46,477 bases of DNA, taken from the IMG/VR virus record IMGVR_UViG_3300034272_001302, positions 1 through 46,477 of that record. One strand, 5' to 3'. Both the position numbers and the translations under genes were made by a program. The notes beneath the pieces were generated by a model. That model saw nothing but the letters and a program-made list of their open reading frames with translations. It did not search any database and had not been told where the DNA came from. Shown here piece after piece: positions 8,723 to 17,702 of the stretch. The DNA comes from a virus. Position 1 is the stretch's first letter; each line of letters begins with the position of its first letter.

Positions 8723-10921
8723 TTATTTGGCTGACTGGTTATACACCATATCATAGAAAGAAGCCTTAGCTTGTTTGATTTCATCAACTGTTAATTCTCT
8801 GTTTATATCTATCGAAATTAATTTTAACCAACTATAATAGTTATTAATTAAATTATGGTCAATAGGTTCACTTATCTGTTTAACTATTTCTGCTTCACTA
8901 ATATTAGAGTATGGATTAAATTTAAACAATATATTTGTTTTTAAGTCTTCTAATTGTTTATTTTCTATATTGGATAAGCTACGAATATTCTTTTTATTAA
9001 AAAACTCTAGTAATATTGGGTTAATAATTTCGCCAATATCTTCTTGTGCTGCTGTAGCCCACAATCTTAATGAAGCACCTGTTCTTGGACTGAATGTTCT
9101 GTCTTTTCGTTTTTCACTATCTTTAGATAGTTTGGGTCTTCCTTCTCCAGCTTCTTTAGGAAGCTTGTCTGGTGATGGATTAGTTGATCCCGGCGGCATT
9201 TTAGGAGGAGTTAAGGCTTGTTTTAATTCTAGAGCATTTTTTTCTCCAGACTTTTTAGGATCTAGCTCAAGACCAACTTGACTAGGAGCAGCTATACCAA
9301 GCTGTAAAGAAATTTTACGCAAAGCGTTTTCAAATTGTGGATCATGCCATGGTCCAGATTTTGGTATCATCCTTTCAGCTGCCCTATCTCTGCTTTCACG
9401 ATTAAGTCTTGATCTCTCAATGTCTGGATCAAAACCAAATCTTGTTTGCAACAACTCATCGCTAATAACATTTCTGTCAGCTAGTTGTATTAGTAATGCC
9501 TTTTCGCTATCTTCGTTACTAAGATCCATTCTATCAAATTCAATTTTAGCAGGATATTTGAAACCCATTGCTTTCTGTACAATTGCAATTTCTTGTTCCC
9601 AAAATTGTATTAAAACATCTCTGCCATATTGTAGTCTTTGAGTGAGGGTCTTTAGAGAAATGAAATTGTTTGTTGTTCCAGCAGCACCAAACGTTCCTGT
9701 TAGTGTTGGAGGAATTCCCAGGCCAGCATATACCGAATTCAAGTGAGGAATATATTTACCCTCTCCAAGAAAATTGTGAACGTTAGTATTTGATTCGACC
9801 AGTTCAATATCTGGCCCCCAAATCAAGTCCATAGTACCACCACCAACGTTATTACCTAAAATACTAGCTAGTTTAGCAGTAGCTGCTCTGGTTGGCGCTA
9901 TTTTATGTTCTAGACTACCTAGTTTGAATATGCGAATATTGCTAATTGCTCCGTCGAGAGCAGCCATGTCTGCTAGTTTAAGCTTTTCAATAACAGTAAT
10001 ATCATCCATGATAGCATAAATCATAGGATAGGCCCATGATTGCCAATCGTCTTTCTTATAATGAAAAACTAGAGTTTTATTAGGATCAAGAGGATATGGC
10101 TTCTTAGCTTTTGCTGCTTCTATAATCTGTTCTGGTAATCCTAAAACAACAGCTTTTTCAGCTTCTGTTTTTGGACTATTAATAATTCTTCGTAATGATG
10201 GTGGTAATTGTAATTCGTAAGTCTTGTTGCTAACAAATGAAGATAATGCTCCAGCAGCAACCTCGACACAAGCAGGGTCAATAAATGTGTATTTCCAAGG
10301 AATCTCTCTTTTTTCTACAGACACTTCTGGAAGATCTGCCAATTGCATATCGGCAGAACCCAAAGCCCTATAAAGCTTATCTGCAACCTTAACGCTTATT
10401 TTTGCTGTTCTACGATCAATAACGATATTACCGCTTTTGTATATATTATTAAGAAATCTTTCGCTACGATCTTTGCCACTAATTTTTTTAAACCACTGCC
10501 TATAAAATCTTTCAATTCTTTTATTTCTGTGAACTAATCTGATGCCTTGACTAGCAAAATCACCCATCAAATCTATAACATTTTTAACCAAGCCCACACG
10601 TTGATAAACCTCATCTGCTCTGCGCAAGATGGCTTTTATTTGATTAGGAGGAGCTTCTTGTGGACGGAAAGTATAGTAATCTGATTTGGTTAAACCTGGA
10701 CGACTTCCTGTTTGACCATCTAAATTAGAAAAGTCTAAGCTATATCTTCTGCCACCAGCAGCAACAGCTCTTTCTACTAAGGTAAATTCGTCTAAAGATG
10801 AAGCAGATGCTTTTAGAGCTTCCTGCTTACTGGCCAAATCATCACCCCATGTGACATACGCATCCTCTGGGATAATATTAGCGTCTTTAATAATTTCGTT
10901 TTTTGTTTTTCTGTTAGCCAT
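8723..10921 (-). CDS. Portal protein
   Basis: This is a 732-residue portal. Recognisable parts are AILRRADEVYQRVGLVKNVI (N-terminal helix), GNIVIDRRTAKISV, the wing segment with DPACVEVAAGAL, TLVFHYKKDDWQSWAYPMIY, and the stem region GLGIPPTLTGTF followed by NNFISLKTLTQRL. It lies directly after the terminase block and before the protease. It is long for the family because of a C-terminal extension after residue ~560 (a PPKMPPGSTNPSP-type linker, then a helical domain). Confidence 0.85.
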   Translation of the reverse strand: MANRKTKNEIIKDANIIPEDAYVTWGDDLASKQEALKASASSLDEFTLVERAVAAGGRRYSLDFSNLDGQTGSRPGLTKSDYYTFRPQEAPPNQIKAILRRADEVYQRVGLVKNVIDLMGDFASQGIRLVHRNKRIERFYRQWFKKISGKDRSERFLNNIYKSGNIVIDRRTAKISVKVADKLYRALGSADMQLADLPEVSVEKREIPWKYTFIDPACVEVAAGALSSFVSNKTYELQLPPSLRRIINSPKTEAEKAVVLGLPEQIIEAAKAKKPYPLDPNKTLVFHYKKDDWQSWAYPMIYAIMDDITVIEKLKLADMAALDGAISNIRIFKLGSLEHKIAPTRAATAKLASILGNNVGGGTMDLIWGPDIELVESNTNVHNFLGEGKYIPHLNSVYAGLGIPPTLTGTFGAAGTTNNFISLKTLTQRLQYGRDVLIQFWEQEIAIVQKAMGFKYPAKIEFDRMDLSNEDSEKALLIQLADRNVISDELLQTRFGFDPDIERSRLNRESRDRAAERMIPKSGPWHDPQFENALRKISLQLGIAAPSQVGLELDPKKSGEKNALELKQALTPPKMPPGSTNPSPDKLPKEAGEGRPKLSKDSEKRKDRTFSPRTGASLRLWATAAQEDIGEIINPILLEFFNKKNIRSLSNIENKQLEDLKTNILFKFNPYSNISEAEIVKQISEPIDHNLINNYYSWLKLISIDINRELTVDEIKQAKASFYDMVYNQSAK

Positions 10922-10930
10922 ATTGTTATT

Positions 10931-11512
10931 TTATATTGTTGTGGTTTGTAGTATGTACTTGAGTCTTGATCCAGTGTTATCGAGTGGGAGAACATAGCCC
11001 AAAAATTCTAAGTAATTTCTAATTTTATCTTCGTATAGGTCTTGTTTTTCATAACTGTCAACAGAAAACACATGATAATAAATTGGTTTGCTCTCAGACG
11101 CATTATAGTATCTATTAAATCTATTAATCAGATTTTGTGTTTGACCAATTTTTAATAAATTACATTTTTCGTCAGAAAGTAAGTATAAATAATTTCCACC
11201 AATATAGTTTTTAAGTTTTTGTCTTTCAGGAGTAGAAATACAATAGGATAAATCAGAAAATTTATTAGATATTTGATCAATCAGCATATTATTAAATTTT
11301 ACGTCTGTAAAACCTAACCATTCTTTTTTATCAACGCAATCAATAAATGAGGTACTAATAAAAACATTAGAAGAGGACCATCTATCAAAAATATCATTTT
11401 TTACAGCGATATTATTTTTACATTTTTGACAATAATTTGTGCGATTATTACTTGCGTTAATATTAAATTGACGACATAATCTACAATAATTTTTGTCTTT
11501 TACTATTTTCAT
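10931..11512 (-). CDS. GIY-YIG/T5orf172-like endonuclease with N-terminal zinc finger
   Basis: This is a 193-residue protein inserted between large terminase and portal. The N-terminus has CRLCRQFN followed by NYCQKCKNN, a CxxC-CxxC zinc finger. Residues ~118-150 (YLYLLSDEKCNLLKIGQTQN, then INRFNRYY) match the core of the T5orf172/Mug113 branch of GIY-YIG nucleases. It is more AT-rich than its neighbours and breaks the usual terminase-portal adjacency. A free-standing homing endonuclease is the likely reading. Confidence 0.65.
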   Translation of the reverse strand: MKIVKDKNYCRLCRQFNINASNNRTNYCQKCKNNIAVKNDIFDRWSSSNVFISTSFIDCVDKKEWLGFTDVKFNNMLIDQISNKFSDLSYCISTPERQKLKNYIGGNYLYLLSDEKCNLLKIGQTQNLINRFNRYYNASESKPIYYHVFSVDSYEKQDLYEDKIRNYLEFLGYVLPLDNTGSRLKYILQTTTI

Positions 11513-11569
11513 AAAATCTAATCGTATTACGATGCAAACGGTAATTGTATTATAGTTCTTTATACACTT

Positions 11570-13591
11570 TTATCTATAAATTCCCGTATAAATATCATCA
11601 TTGGCGCCAGATACAAACCAATCTGGACCCTTATATAACTTTCCATCACTTTTTACGGAATTACGAGCATCTGCACCAATCACATCATAGTCTACTGGCT
11701 TAAGGGCTCTATTAATTTGACGAGCTAACATATTGGCAATTAATAAGGCACTATATCTATCTTTTCTTAATCGGCCCTTTTTTCCATGAGATAGTTTAGT
11801 TTCAGGAGTATCCCATCTGTCTCTGGCGTTGGCGTTATTACTTGTTTGTGTCATAACAATAGTTGTTAATTCATTTTTAAGCTCTTCTATCTCTAAAATA
11901 CATTCACTTAAACTATCATATAAGGCGGCACTTAGGTCGGTGCTGATAATATTTTTATTTTCTTGTTCTAATGCCAAACCAAGGGTTAAGTTGTCAAATT
12001 CTGGAAATAGTAATACTTTATCCTCAAAGTCTTTTCTCATACCATGATTAGCCTGACTAGTCCATTCTGCTTTGGCAAATTGAACCAGCTCTAAAATATG
12101 CAATCCAGTTTGATCATCAGTATCTTTAGATTTGTTATCATCTATCACCGGCCATATTAGATGCTCTCCGCCATCTATTTTTAAAGGATCATGTAGTCCT
12201 TCTTCAATAGCGACACCACCACCCTGAGCATCCATACCGATTCGTATAGGAGTAAAGGTCTTCATTAAATTACGAATTTTTCTACAACAGAATCCATAAA
12301 AATCATGTTCAGTAACCAAGCCTATTTTTTGTCTTTCCTTAAAATTAGCACGATTTGTTGTCCAGCAATAGACTATACGCGAATGTGTGGGATTAACCTC
12401 TAGTATTACTATACTGAAATTGTCTTGTTCGGATGCTGGGTCAATACCATAGATATATTGCTTATTAGGATCACCGTTAATTGCTGCTGAAAATTTAATT
12501 GGCTTACTGTCTATTATGATATTGTTATTAGATACGACACAATTTTCTATCAAGCTCCTTCTAAAGAATCCTTCACTATCACTAACAAAGCAGGCAGCAT
12601 ATTCCATATTATAAATACCGCTATGAATAGTAGCCTTAGCTCTTGAAACCTGTTTATCATCCATAAATCCTTTGGGTATTAGCTCATATGGCATTCTAAT
12701 GATACTATAGTCTTTCCAATTAAAATTACTAGGAACTTCTCCTTTAAAAATTTCTTCTAGTTTTTTAGCATCCCCCTTACTCTCTATAATCGCTTTATAT
12801 CTTTTCCAATATGATGCAAAGTGCTTGAATGCGTAATCTGCTGTTCCTGATATAATGGCCTGATTGCCCATCTTAACATTGAGTGCTTCTAGCTCAGTAT
12901 TCCATAATCCAGCCTCAACCATCGCTGCTTTTTTGGCTTCTTCTTTTACGTTCTGTATTGGACTAGCCGATACTGCTGCGAATCCAGAGACTACGGTTTC
13001 ATAAATATCTGGAGATATAGAGGCAAATTCGTCTGCAATAATAATATGTGCTCTTAGTCCTCTGATTTTACTTCCGTCACCCATGGGAATGGCTACTGTC
13101 CAACTATCTCCTAATCTCATTGTGCATCTATCAACATCTCGACGAGGACCATCATCCCCACCGCCAAAAATACTTCTTAATATGGGACTACTACGCCATA
13201 TAGTTTCCATGTATTCAAAAATGATTTTACTTTGACGAAAAGCAGCACCAACTACTACTATTTTTGTTCCTGGATAAAATGTCATTCTGACAACACAGTA
13301 TAGGGCTAGCAAGAAACTTTTACCCCACCCACGACTAGCAATATACATAGGAAATGGTCTAATCCATAGTTCTTGAAGAATAGTCATCTGTATTGGATGT
13401 AATTCTATACCGAACAACAGTTTACATGTGCCTCCAATATACTTTGGGTTTCTTAGTAGTTTCATTAAATGCAAATCTGGATTTTCTATATCCAGTTCGT
13501 TTCTATGAATCATAGGATTACTATCAATCGACAGAGTCGATAGGTCTCCTAATCCGAGCCATGCATTGTCGAAAGCTACGTTTTTAGACAT
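11570..13591 (-). CDS. terL: Terminase large subunit
   Basis: This is a 673-residue packaging motor. Walker A is ASRGWGKS at residues 85-92. Walker B is in HIIIADEFASI near residue 185. The nuclease domain shows YIYGIDPASEQDNFSIVILE near residue 390 and RIGMDAQGGG further on. It pumps DNA into proheads through the portal and cuts genome units. Its start overlaps the ERCC4-type nuclease stop by 8 bases. The C-terminal KLYKGPDWFVSGANDD tail is unusual but unremarkable. Confidence 0.92.
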   Translation of the reverse strand: MSKNVAFDNAWLGLGDLSTLSIDSNPMIHRNELDIENPDLHLMKLLRNPKYIGGTCKLLFGIELHPIQMTILQELWIRPFPMYIASRGWGKSFLLALYCVVRMTFYPGTKIVVVGAAFRQSKIIFEYMETIWRSSPILRSIFGGGDDGPRRDVDRCTMRLGDSWTVAIPMGDGSKIRGLRAHIIIADEFASISPDIYETVVSGFAAVSASPIQNVKEEAKKAAMVEAGLWNTELEALNVKMGNQAIISGTADYAFKHFASYWKRYKAIIESKGDAKKLEEIFKGEVPSNFNWKDYSIIRMPYELIPKGFMDDKQVSRAKATIHSGIYNMEYAACFVSDSEGFFRRSLIENCVVSNNNIIIDSKPIKFSAAINGDPNKQYIYGIDPASEQDNFSIVILEVNPTHSRIVYCWTTNRANFKERQKIGLVTEHDFYGFCCRKIRNLMKTFTPIRIGMDAQGGGVAIEEGLHDPLKIDGGEHLIWPVIDDNKSKDTDDQTGLHILELVQFAKAEWTSQANHGMRKDFEDKVLLFPEFDNLTLGLALEQENKNIISTDLSAALYDSLSECILEIEELKNELTTIVMTQTSNNANARDRWDTPETKLSHGKKGRLRKDRYSALLIANMLARQINRALKPVDYDVIGADARNSVKSDGKLYKGPDWFVSGANDDIYTGIYR

Positions 13592-14063
13592 TATTCTGTT
13601 TAACCACTTCTAAATAGTGAATCTTTTTAAGAATCATTTCTGCAAGCTTAGCAGCGTTTGTAGCATTACCACAAAAGAACACTTTGATATTATGAGACAT
13701 CTCTAGCTCTAATATATTTTTAATTAAGAAAGCTGGACTAATTTTAATCTTATCCCACATCTTTTTGGGAACAGTAGATCCTATAGGATAAACTAGAAGG
13801 TCTTCTAGATCGAATTCTAGTAATAAAAATGCGTACTTGATATTGCTCATTCTCATTATTACATCTTTGAACCTGCTTTCTACAACATTGTTAGCAAATT
13901 CACTAGCACTCTTTTTTCTTTCAACACAAATTAAGTGCTCTAATCCTTCTATGCTATAATCTCCAGTATCTAGTTTTTTATTTGCTGTAGTATAAGACTC
14001 AAAAACCCAGGGTTGTTGTTCTCTTGTGTCTACAATAATAGTAAAGTTATTATAATGAGTCAT
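13584..14063 (-). CDS. ERCC4-type nuclease
   Basis: This is a 159-residue protein with the ERCC4/XPF nuclease core: IIVDTREQQPWVFES near the N-terminus, LDTGDYSIEGLE, then CVERKKSASEFANNVV. The acidic and basic residues of the D...GDY...VERKxS signature are all present, so it is probably active on branched DNA. It overlaps both neighbours by a few bases (HNH gene upstream, terL downstream). A role in resolving or trimming concatemers before packaging is inferred from position. Confidence 0.8.
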   Translation of the reverse strand: MTHYNNFTIIVDTREQQPWVFESYTTANKKLDTGDYSIEGLEHLICVERKKSASEFANNVVESRFKDVIMRMSNIKYAFLLLEFDLEDLLVYPIGSTVPKKMWDKIKISPAFLIKNILELEMSHNIKVFFCGNATNAAKLAEMILKKIHYLEVVKQNNV

Positions 14064-14328
14064 TTTTTTTATCCGCTAATATTTTTAAGAATACTGCTTC
14101 ATATATATGTTCTAATCCTTGGATTAGTTTGTGATGATAATAACATAAAGTAATTCCATTATTAACATCAAATCTCAAACCAGGAAAATTAGCCCAAGTT
14201 TTAATATGATGAGCATTTAGCCTTTTACGCATAGTACATCCTAGCCATTGGCACTGATGTTTGTCTCTTTTATATACCTTGGTTCTCCACTTTTTATATT
14301 CTGGATCATCAAAATTACGCTTAAACAT
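14050..14328 (-). CDS. Small HNH endonuclease in the packaging operon
   Basis: This is a 92-residue HNH protein. YKRDKHQCQWLGC supplies a cysteine pair, LNAHHIKTWANFP the first His pair, and NNGITLCYYHHKLI the metal-binding end, the order of classic HNH nucleases. I start it at Met 14328 because the longer frame begins with GTG. It then overlaps the GMD stop by 8 bases. HNH proteins beside terL in HK97-type phages stimulate packaging cleavage, so this may be a packaging factor and not a homing enzyme. Confidence 0.75.
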   Translation of the reverse strand: MFKRNFDDPEYKKWRTKVYKRDKHQCQWLGCTMRKRLNAHHIKTWANFPGLRFDVNNGITLCYYHHKLIQGLEHIYEAVFLKILADKKNDSL

Positions 14329-15325
14329 ATGAGTTGGTTCTATATTTAGAAATATCACTATCTACCATATCTTTGACCAGATCATCAAACGACACATTAG
14401 GAGACCACCCAAGCTTATTTCTTGCCTTAGTACTATCACCTTTAAGATAATTAACCTCACAGGGTCTATAGAACTCTGGATCAATAAATATGTAATCGGA
14501 CCAATTTAAATTAACATAAGAAAATGCTTTTTCACAAAATTCTCTCACAGTATATGTATCTCCAGTACTTAATACAAAATCGTCTGCTTCATCTTGTTGT
14601 AGCATTAAAAACATGCCCTTGACATAGTCTCTAGCATGTCCCCAATCTCTACTAGCCTCTAAGTTGCCCAACCCAAGTTTTGATGCAGGTGATATTGATC
14701 CGGAAACAAGTTGACCGATAAAATTAGTTATCTTACGAGTAACAAAATTTACACCTCGTCGTGGACTTTCGTGATTAAATAAAATTCCAGAACAAGTATA
14801 TAGACCATAAGCCTCTCTGTATATTTGTATCATTCTATGACTTGCCATCTTGGCAACAGCGTAGGGGCTTTGTGGTAAAAACTTAGTATCTTCATTCTGA
14901 TATTTATTATTACCCACTCCTACAGAATAATTAGATCCAAACATTTCACTTGTGCTAGCCTGATAAAATTTTGTACTATTAGAAAACTTCCTGATGCTCT
15001 CTAATAAATTAATAACTCCTATAGTGTCAATTTCAAATGTTGTGGTGGGCTGATTAAAACTTGTCCCAACATGGCTTTGTGCAGCTAAATTGTAAAATTC
15101 ATCTGGCTTATACTTATTGATAACTGAAATACATGAGCTGGGATCGGTTAGATCAAATTCTTCTAGGTGCAGATTTGGATTAGAAATGTGTGATATTCTT
15201 TCAAGATTAGAAGAACTAGATCGTCGATATAGTCCTATAACAGCATAGTCTAAATCTAATAATAGTTCTGCAAGATATGAACCGTCTTGTCCTGTTATTC
15301 CGCTTATCAGTGCTGTTTTATTCAT
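14321..15325 (-). CDS. gmd: GDP-mannose 4,6-dehydratase
   Basis: This is a ~334-residue short-chain dehydrogenase/reductase converting GDP-mannose to GDP-4-keto-6-deoxymannose. Family hallmarks are ALISGITGQDGSYLAELL (NADP Rossmann loop), YQASTSEMFGS, SPYAVAKMASHRM (YxxxK catalytic pair), NHESPRRG and LGNLEASRDWGHARDYV. The start at 15325 gives the usual N-terminus MNKTALISG. A start three codons earlier is possible. It is embedded in the packaging operon, while the partner enzyme, GDP-fucose synthase, is on the other strand at 17703. Confidence 0.92.
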   Translation of the reverse strand: MNKTALISGITGQDGSYLAELLLDLDYAVIGLYRRSSSSNLERISHISNPNLHLEEFDLTDPSSCISVINKYKPDEFYNLAAQSHVGTSFNQPTTTFEIDTIGVINLLESIRKFSNSTKFYQASTSEMFGSNYSVGVGNNKYQNEDTKFLPQSPYAVAKMASHRMIQIYREAYGLYTCSGILFNHESPRRGVNFVTRKITNFIGQLVSGSISPASKLGLGNLEASRDWGHARDYVKGMFLMLQQDEADDFVLSTGDTYTVREFCEKAFSYVNLNWSDYIFIDPEFYRPCEVNYLKGDSTKARNKLGWSPNVSFDDLVKDMVDSDISKYRTNSYV

Positions 15326-16139
15326 TGTCCACACTTTCTGGGGTTAGTAGGGGTTTATCGACAACTCCGTCTTGATAGTTATGATATCCTTGTAGCTTAT
15401 ACTTAACTTTTTCTGTAGCCATGCTCAGAATTTCCATTTCCTTACCTTCTCGTTCTCTCACTTCTTCATCTTCTAACATTCTAATTAAACCGACCCAGCT
15501 ACTTTTCCCGTCTTCAATTCTTTTAATTCTCTGCTCTCGGGTCGCCTTTAGATCTTTACTAATTTTCTGTTGTTCATTTAATAGCTTTGTATACTCATTG
15601 GTATAATTGGCAATGCTATTGCGAGCAAAGCTCAGTTGGGTTTCCAGATTTGCAAGTTTCGGAATGTCTCTTTCTGTTTCTGTCTTTTCATATTCTTTGT
15701 CTACTTGTTTCTGAAGTTTTTCTGTTTCAGCGATGTGTCTCTTACGCTCCTTCATGCTTCTGTTAATCAGAATATCTATGGTGATGAATTGTTTAATTTG
15801 TAGTTCTTCTGCTGGTAAAACGTCTTCTCTAAACTGTTTTATTAAACCTACCCACGTATCTTCAAAGTATTCAAGCTCTCCAGTGTCAACATCAAACTGT
15901 CTCTGTATTTCTCTCCAAAAAGTTTTCGTGTGAAGCTTGTGTTTTAATATTTCTGCATCATTATCTGACTCAACAATAGATAGTTGATTCTCAGAAACAT
16001 ATCTTTGTACGGGAGAGACAGTACGATTGAGGTTATCAGCTATCTGCTGTAAGCTTAATGTTTTGTAGTTCTCTCTGATATATTTTTCTTCGTCGAGGCT
16101 TAATTGTCCTCGTTTTCTTGGAATGTTGTTGGCTTCCAA
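15318..16139 (-). CDS. Putative terminase small subunit / DNA-binding coiled-coil protein
   Basis: This is a 273-residue protein. Residues 10-55 (LSLDEEKYIRENYKTLSLQQ, then IADNLNRTVSPVQRYV) form a helix-turn-helix. The middle (~130-200) is long charged coiled coil (SMKERKRHIAETEKLQKQVD, then KLLNEQQKISKDLKAT). A DNA-binding N-terminus plus an oligomerising helical centre upstream of terL fits a small terminase that recognises the packaging site. The family match is weak, so the call is positional. It overlaps both neighbours. Confidence 0.5.
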   Translation of the reverse strand: MEANNIPRKRGQLSLDEEKYIRENYKTLSLQQIADNLNRTVSPVQRYVSENQLSIVESDNDAEILKHKLHTKTFWREIQRQFDVDTGELEYFEDTWVGLIKQFREDVLPAEELQIKQFITIDILINRSMKERKRHIAETEKLQKQVDKEYEKTETERDIPKLANLETQLSFARNSIANYTNEYTKLLNEQQKISKDLKATREQRIKRIEDGKSSWVGLIRMLEDEEVREREGKEMEILSMATEKVKYKLQGYHNYQDGVVDKPLLTPESVDNE

Positions 16140-16777
16140 TTGTTTGTCTCCATTAAAGTAAAAATATGTTGTTGTAATTTTTTAAGTTCTAACTTAGAAA
16201 TTTTGGCCCCATGTTTAAGTTTCAGATAGCTTTCACGAAACTCGCTTTGAACATGCATATCTAAAAATTTGATTAATTCTTGATTCTGTACGTTAAGATC
16301 AAAATCTGTTGGCTGTACAGACTGATGTAATGAGGTTTCTATATAGGATGGTTGTATAATATTTTTCTTAACTTCGTTACGTTTTGCCCAGGCGGCATAT
16401 AAATCACAATCATGCTTATTGTTATACTTTTCACATTGACTCAATGATACTTTGCATGTTTTGTCAAAGAAAGGACAAGAATGACAGGGTTTGTCTGGTC
16501 GCTGATAGTTATTTCTCTTATAGTTAAATAGTCTATTGCGAACATGGGTCCATAGAAAATTCTCTAATGGTCTTTTATTATCATAGTTTTCCAAGCCTTC
16601 AAGAGCGAAGATTGCGGCTTGTTGTTTCATGTCCTCTACACTATGATATGCAAATCTAAACTTATTAGCTAATCTTTTGCTAATATTTTCTAATGCTTGT
16701 AAAAACTCTTCTGTTTTAACACCATTAGGCAAATCACTCTGAGGTTTTGTCTTGATTGGTTTCTGTTGTTTTTTCAT
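16100..16777 (-). CDS. Sigma-70-like factor (region 2) with cysteine cluster
   Basis: This is a 225-residue protein. Residues 40-90 (HSVEDMKQQAAIFALEGLEN, YDNKRPLENFLWTHVRNRLF, NYKRNN) read like sigma-70 region 2: the DL-QEG helix, the linker and the -10-binding helix. A cysteine-rich insert follows (CHSCPFFDKTCKVSLSQCEK). A possible region-4-like helix is KLKHGAKISKLELKKLQQHI. It is the second gene of the long minus-strand structural operon, where a phage late sigma factor would be useful. Function is inferred. Confidence 0.6.
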   Translation of the reverse strand: MKKQQKPIKTKPQSDLPNGVKTEEFLQALENISKRLANKFRFAYHSVEDMKQQAAIFALEGLENYDNKRPLENFLWTHVRNRLFNYKRNNYQRPDKPCHSCPFFDKTCKVSLSQCEKYNNKHDCDLYAAWAKRNEVKKNIIQPSYIETSLHQSVQPTDFDLNVQNQELIKFLDMHVQSEFRESYLKLKHGAKISKLELKKLQQHIFTLMETNNWKPTTFQENEDN

Positions 16778-16907
16778 CTAGTAGTTGCGCTATAGTTTTT
16801 GCGGGCAAAGACTCTAGATCTGAGGATACGTCCTCTATGGTGCCTGATGCCCTGACGTGCAATACAGAGTCGATAATATTATTCGTTTTGATATTTATTT
16901 TGTTCAT
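16734..16907 (-). CDS. Small leader gene of the late operon, unknown
   Basis: This is a 57-residue protein beginning MNKINIKTNNIIDSVLHVRA. I chose this Met over one eight codons upstream because GAGG lies 9-10 bases before it. It is acidic in the second half (EDVSSDLESLPAK) and has no recognisable domain. It overlaps the sigma-like gene by ~44 bases and is the first gene after the divergent promoter at 16940-16967. Confidence 0.55.
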   Translation of the reverse strand: MNKINIKTNNIIDSVLHVRASGTIEDVSSDLESLPAKTIAQLLDEKTTETNQDKTSE

Positions 16908-16939
16908 TTTTTGTTGCCTCAAACTTGCCAACTCTTACT

Positions 16940-16967
16940 ATAATATGTTCGTTGGACAAATTGTCAA
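16940..16967 (-). promoter_or_regulatory. Sigma-70-type promoter for the minus-strand late operon
   Basis: On the minus strand, TTGACA and TATTAT are separated by 16 bases, directly upstream of the small leader gene. It lacks the CGATAATA motif of the early promoters. It lies between divergent genes, so it probably starts the whole minus-strand operon. Confidence 0.65.
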
Positions 16968-16997
16968 TTTATTAAACAAGATTTTTAAGGAGTTATT

Positions 16998-17225
16998 ATG
17001 GCCAACTATAAAAAGTGGACATCTGCTGAACTGGACTACATTCAAAATAACCACACTAGTTTGTGTGACGAATTTCTGGCCGGATCTCTTAGTAAGATGA
17101 CCGGAGAGAATATTACTACTGCTATGGTGCGAAGACAGCGAAGAAAGCTTGCTCTAAAGAAGAGTAGAGGTCGTCCTCGTAAAATTGCTAAGGTAGCTGA
17201 TGGTGCTGTTCCGTCAGTTAATTGA
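16998..17225 (+). CDS. Small DNA-binding protein with AT-hook-like tail
   Basis: This is a 75-residue basic protein. Residues 1-50 (KWTSAELDYIQNNHTSLCDE, then TAMVRRQRRKLALKK) look like a SANT/HTH-type DNA-binding domain in which the last helix is strongly basic. The tail has RGRPRKIAK, an AT-hook core. It has a good AAGGAG site and is followed by a clear terminator, so it is a single-gene unit at the divergence point between late and cargo modules. A regulator of that switch is plausible but inferred. Confidence 0.65.
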   Translation: MANYKKWTSAELDYIQNNHTSLCDEFLAGSLSKMTGENITTAMVRRQRRKLALKKSRGRPRKIAKVADGAVPSVN

Positions 17226-17255
17226 TCTATTTAAAAATAGTTAACAACCAGATAG

Positions 17256-17292
17256 AAGCTACCGGTTATTTAGGCTGGTAGCTTTTATTTTT
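17256..17292 (+). terminator. Rho-independent terminator
   Basis: AGCTACC and GGTAGCT form a 7-bp stem that ends in TTTTATTTTT. It closes the single-gene unit of the small DNA-binding protein. Confidence 0.85.
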
Positions 17293-17302
17293 GGAATATA
17301 AA

Positions 17303-17331
17303 TTGTTTAAGTTGTATCGTAATACTATAAT
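17303..17331 (+). promoter_or_regulatory. Sigma-70-type promoter of the cargo operon
   Basis: TTGTTT and TATAAT are separated by 17 bases, upstream of the small secreted protein at 17362 and the fucose/GlmS genes. The spacer contains CGTAATAC, only loosely like the CGATAATA of early promoters. Confidence 0.65.
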
Positions 17332-17361
17332 TCTTATTTTATCATGTAAAGGAAGCATCTT

Positions 17362-17676
17362 ATGATGATTAAAAGCGCCCTGGTTCTTTTGGCTCTAGTG
17401 TTCTGTTCAGTTTCTTATGGTCAAGATGTAATATATCAAACTGTTCCCGTTCAATCCACCGTATACTATCAAGCTCCAAATGTTTCTTTTGTTCCAGTAT
17501 TGGTGCAGAAAGAGGTGTTGGTCAATACTTGGGAATTTCGGCCAATAGTCATACCTAATTTTACGATTTATCAATACCAGCATATTGCTCCTGTATATTA
17601 TCATAGACCTTGTTGGTTTCGTAATAGCGGACCATATTATATTACTAGTCCAGTTGTAAGTCCTTATAGGTATTAA
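17362..17676 (+). CDS. Small secreted protein, Tyr/Val/Pro-rich
   Basis: This is a 104-residue protein with a clear Sec signal peptide (MMIKSALVLLALVFCSVSYG, cleavage expected after YG). The mature part is Tyr-, Val- and Pro-rich (QTVPVQSTVYYQAP, HIAPVYYHRP) and ends in SPYRY. The protein at 25299-25583 has the same architecture, nearly the same signal-peptide end (FALCSVSYG) and a similar PIRY end, so they are paralogues. A secreted host-surface or superinfection role is possible. Such short proteins are common in planctomycetes. Confidence 0.65.
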   Translation: MMIKSALVLLALVFCSVSYGQDVIYQTVPVQSTVYYQAPNVSFVPVLVQKEVLVNTWEFRPIVIPNFTIYQYQHIAPVYYHRPCWFRNSGPYYITSPVVSPYRY

Positions 17677-17702
17677 TAAATATAGAAGGATATAATAAGA
17701 TT

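Noticed and set aside
16100-16777. Primase or zinc-binding nuclease reading of the cysteine cluster
   Set aside because: The helices before it fit sigma region 2 better and no catalytic motif of primases or nucleases is visible.
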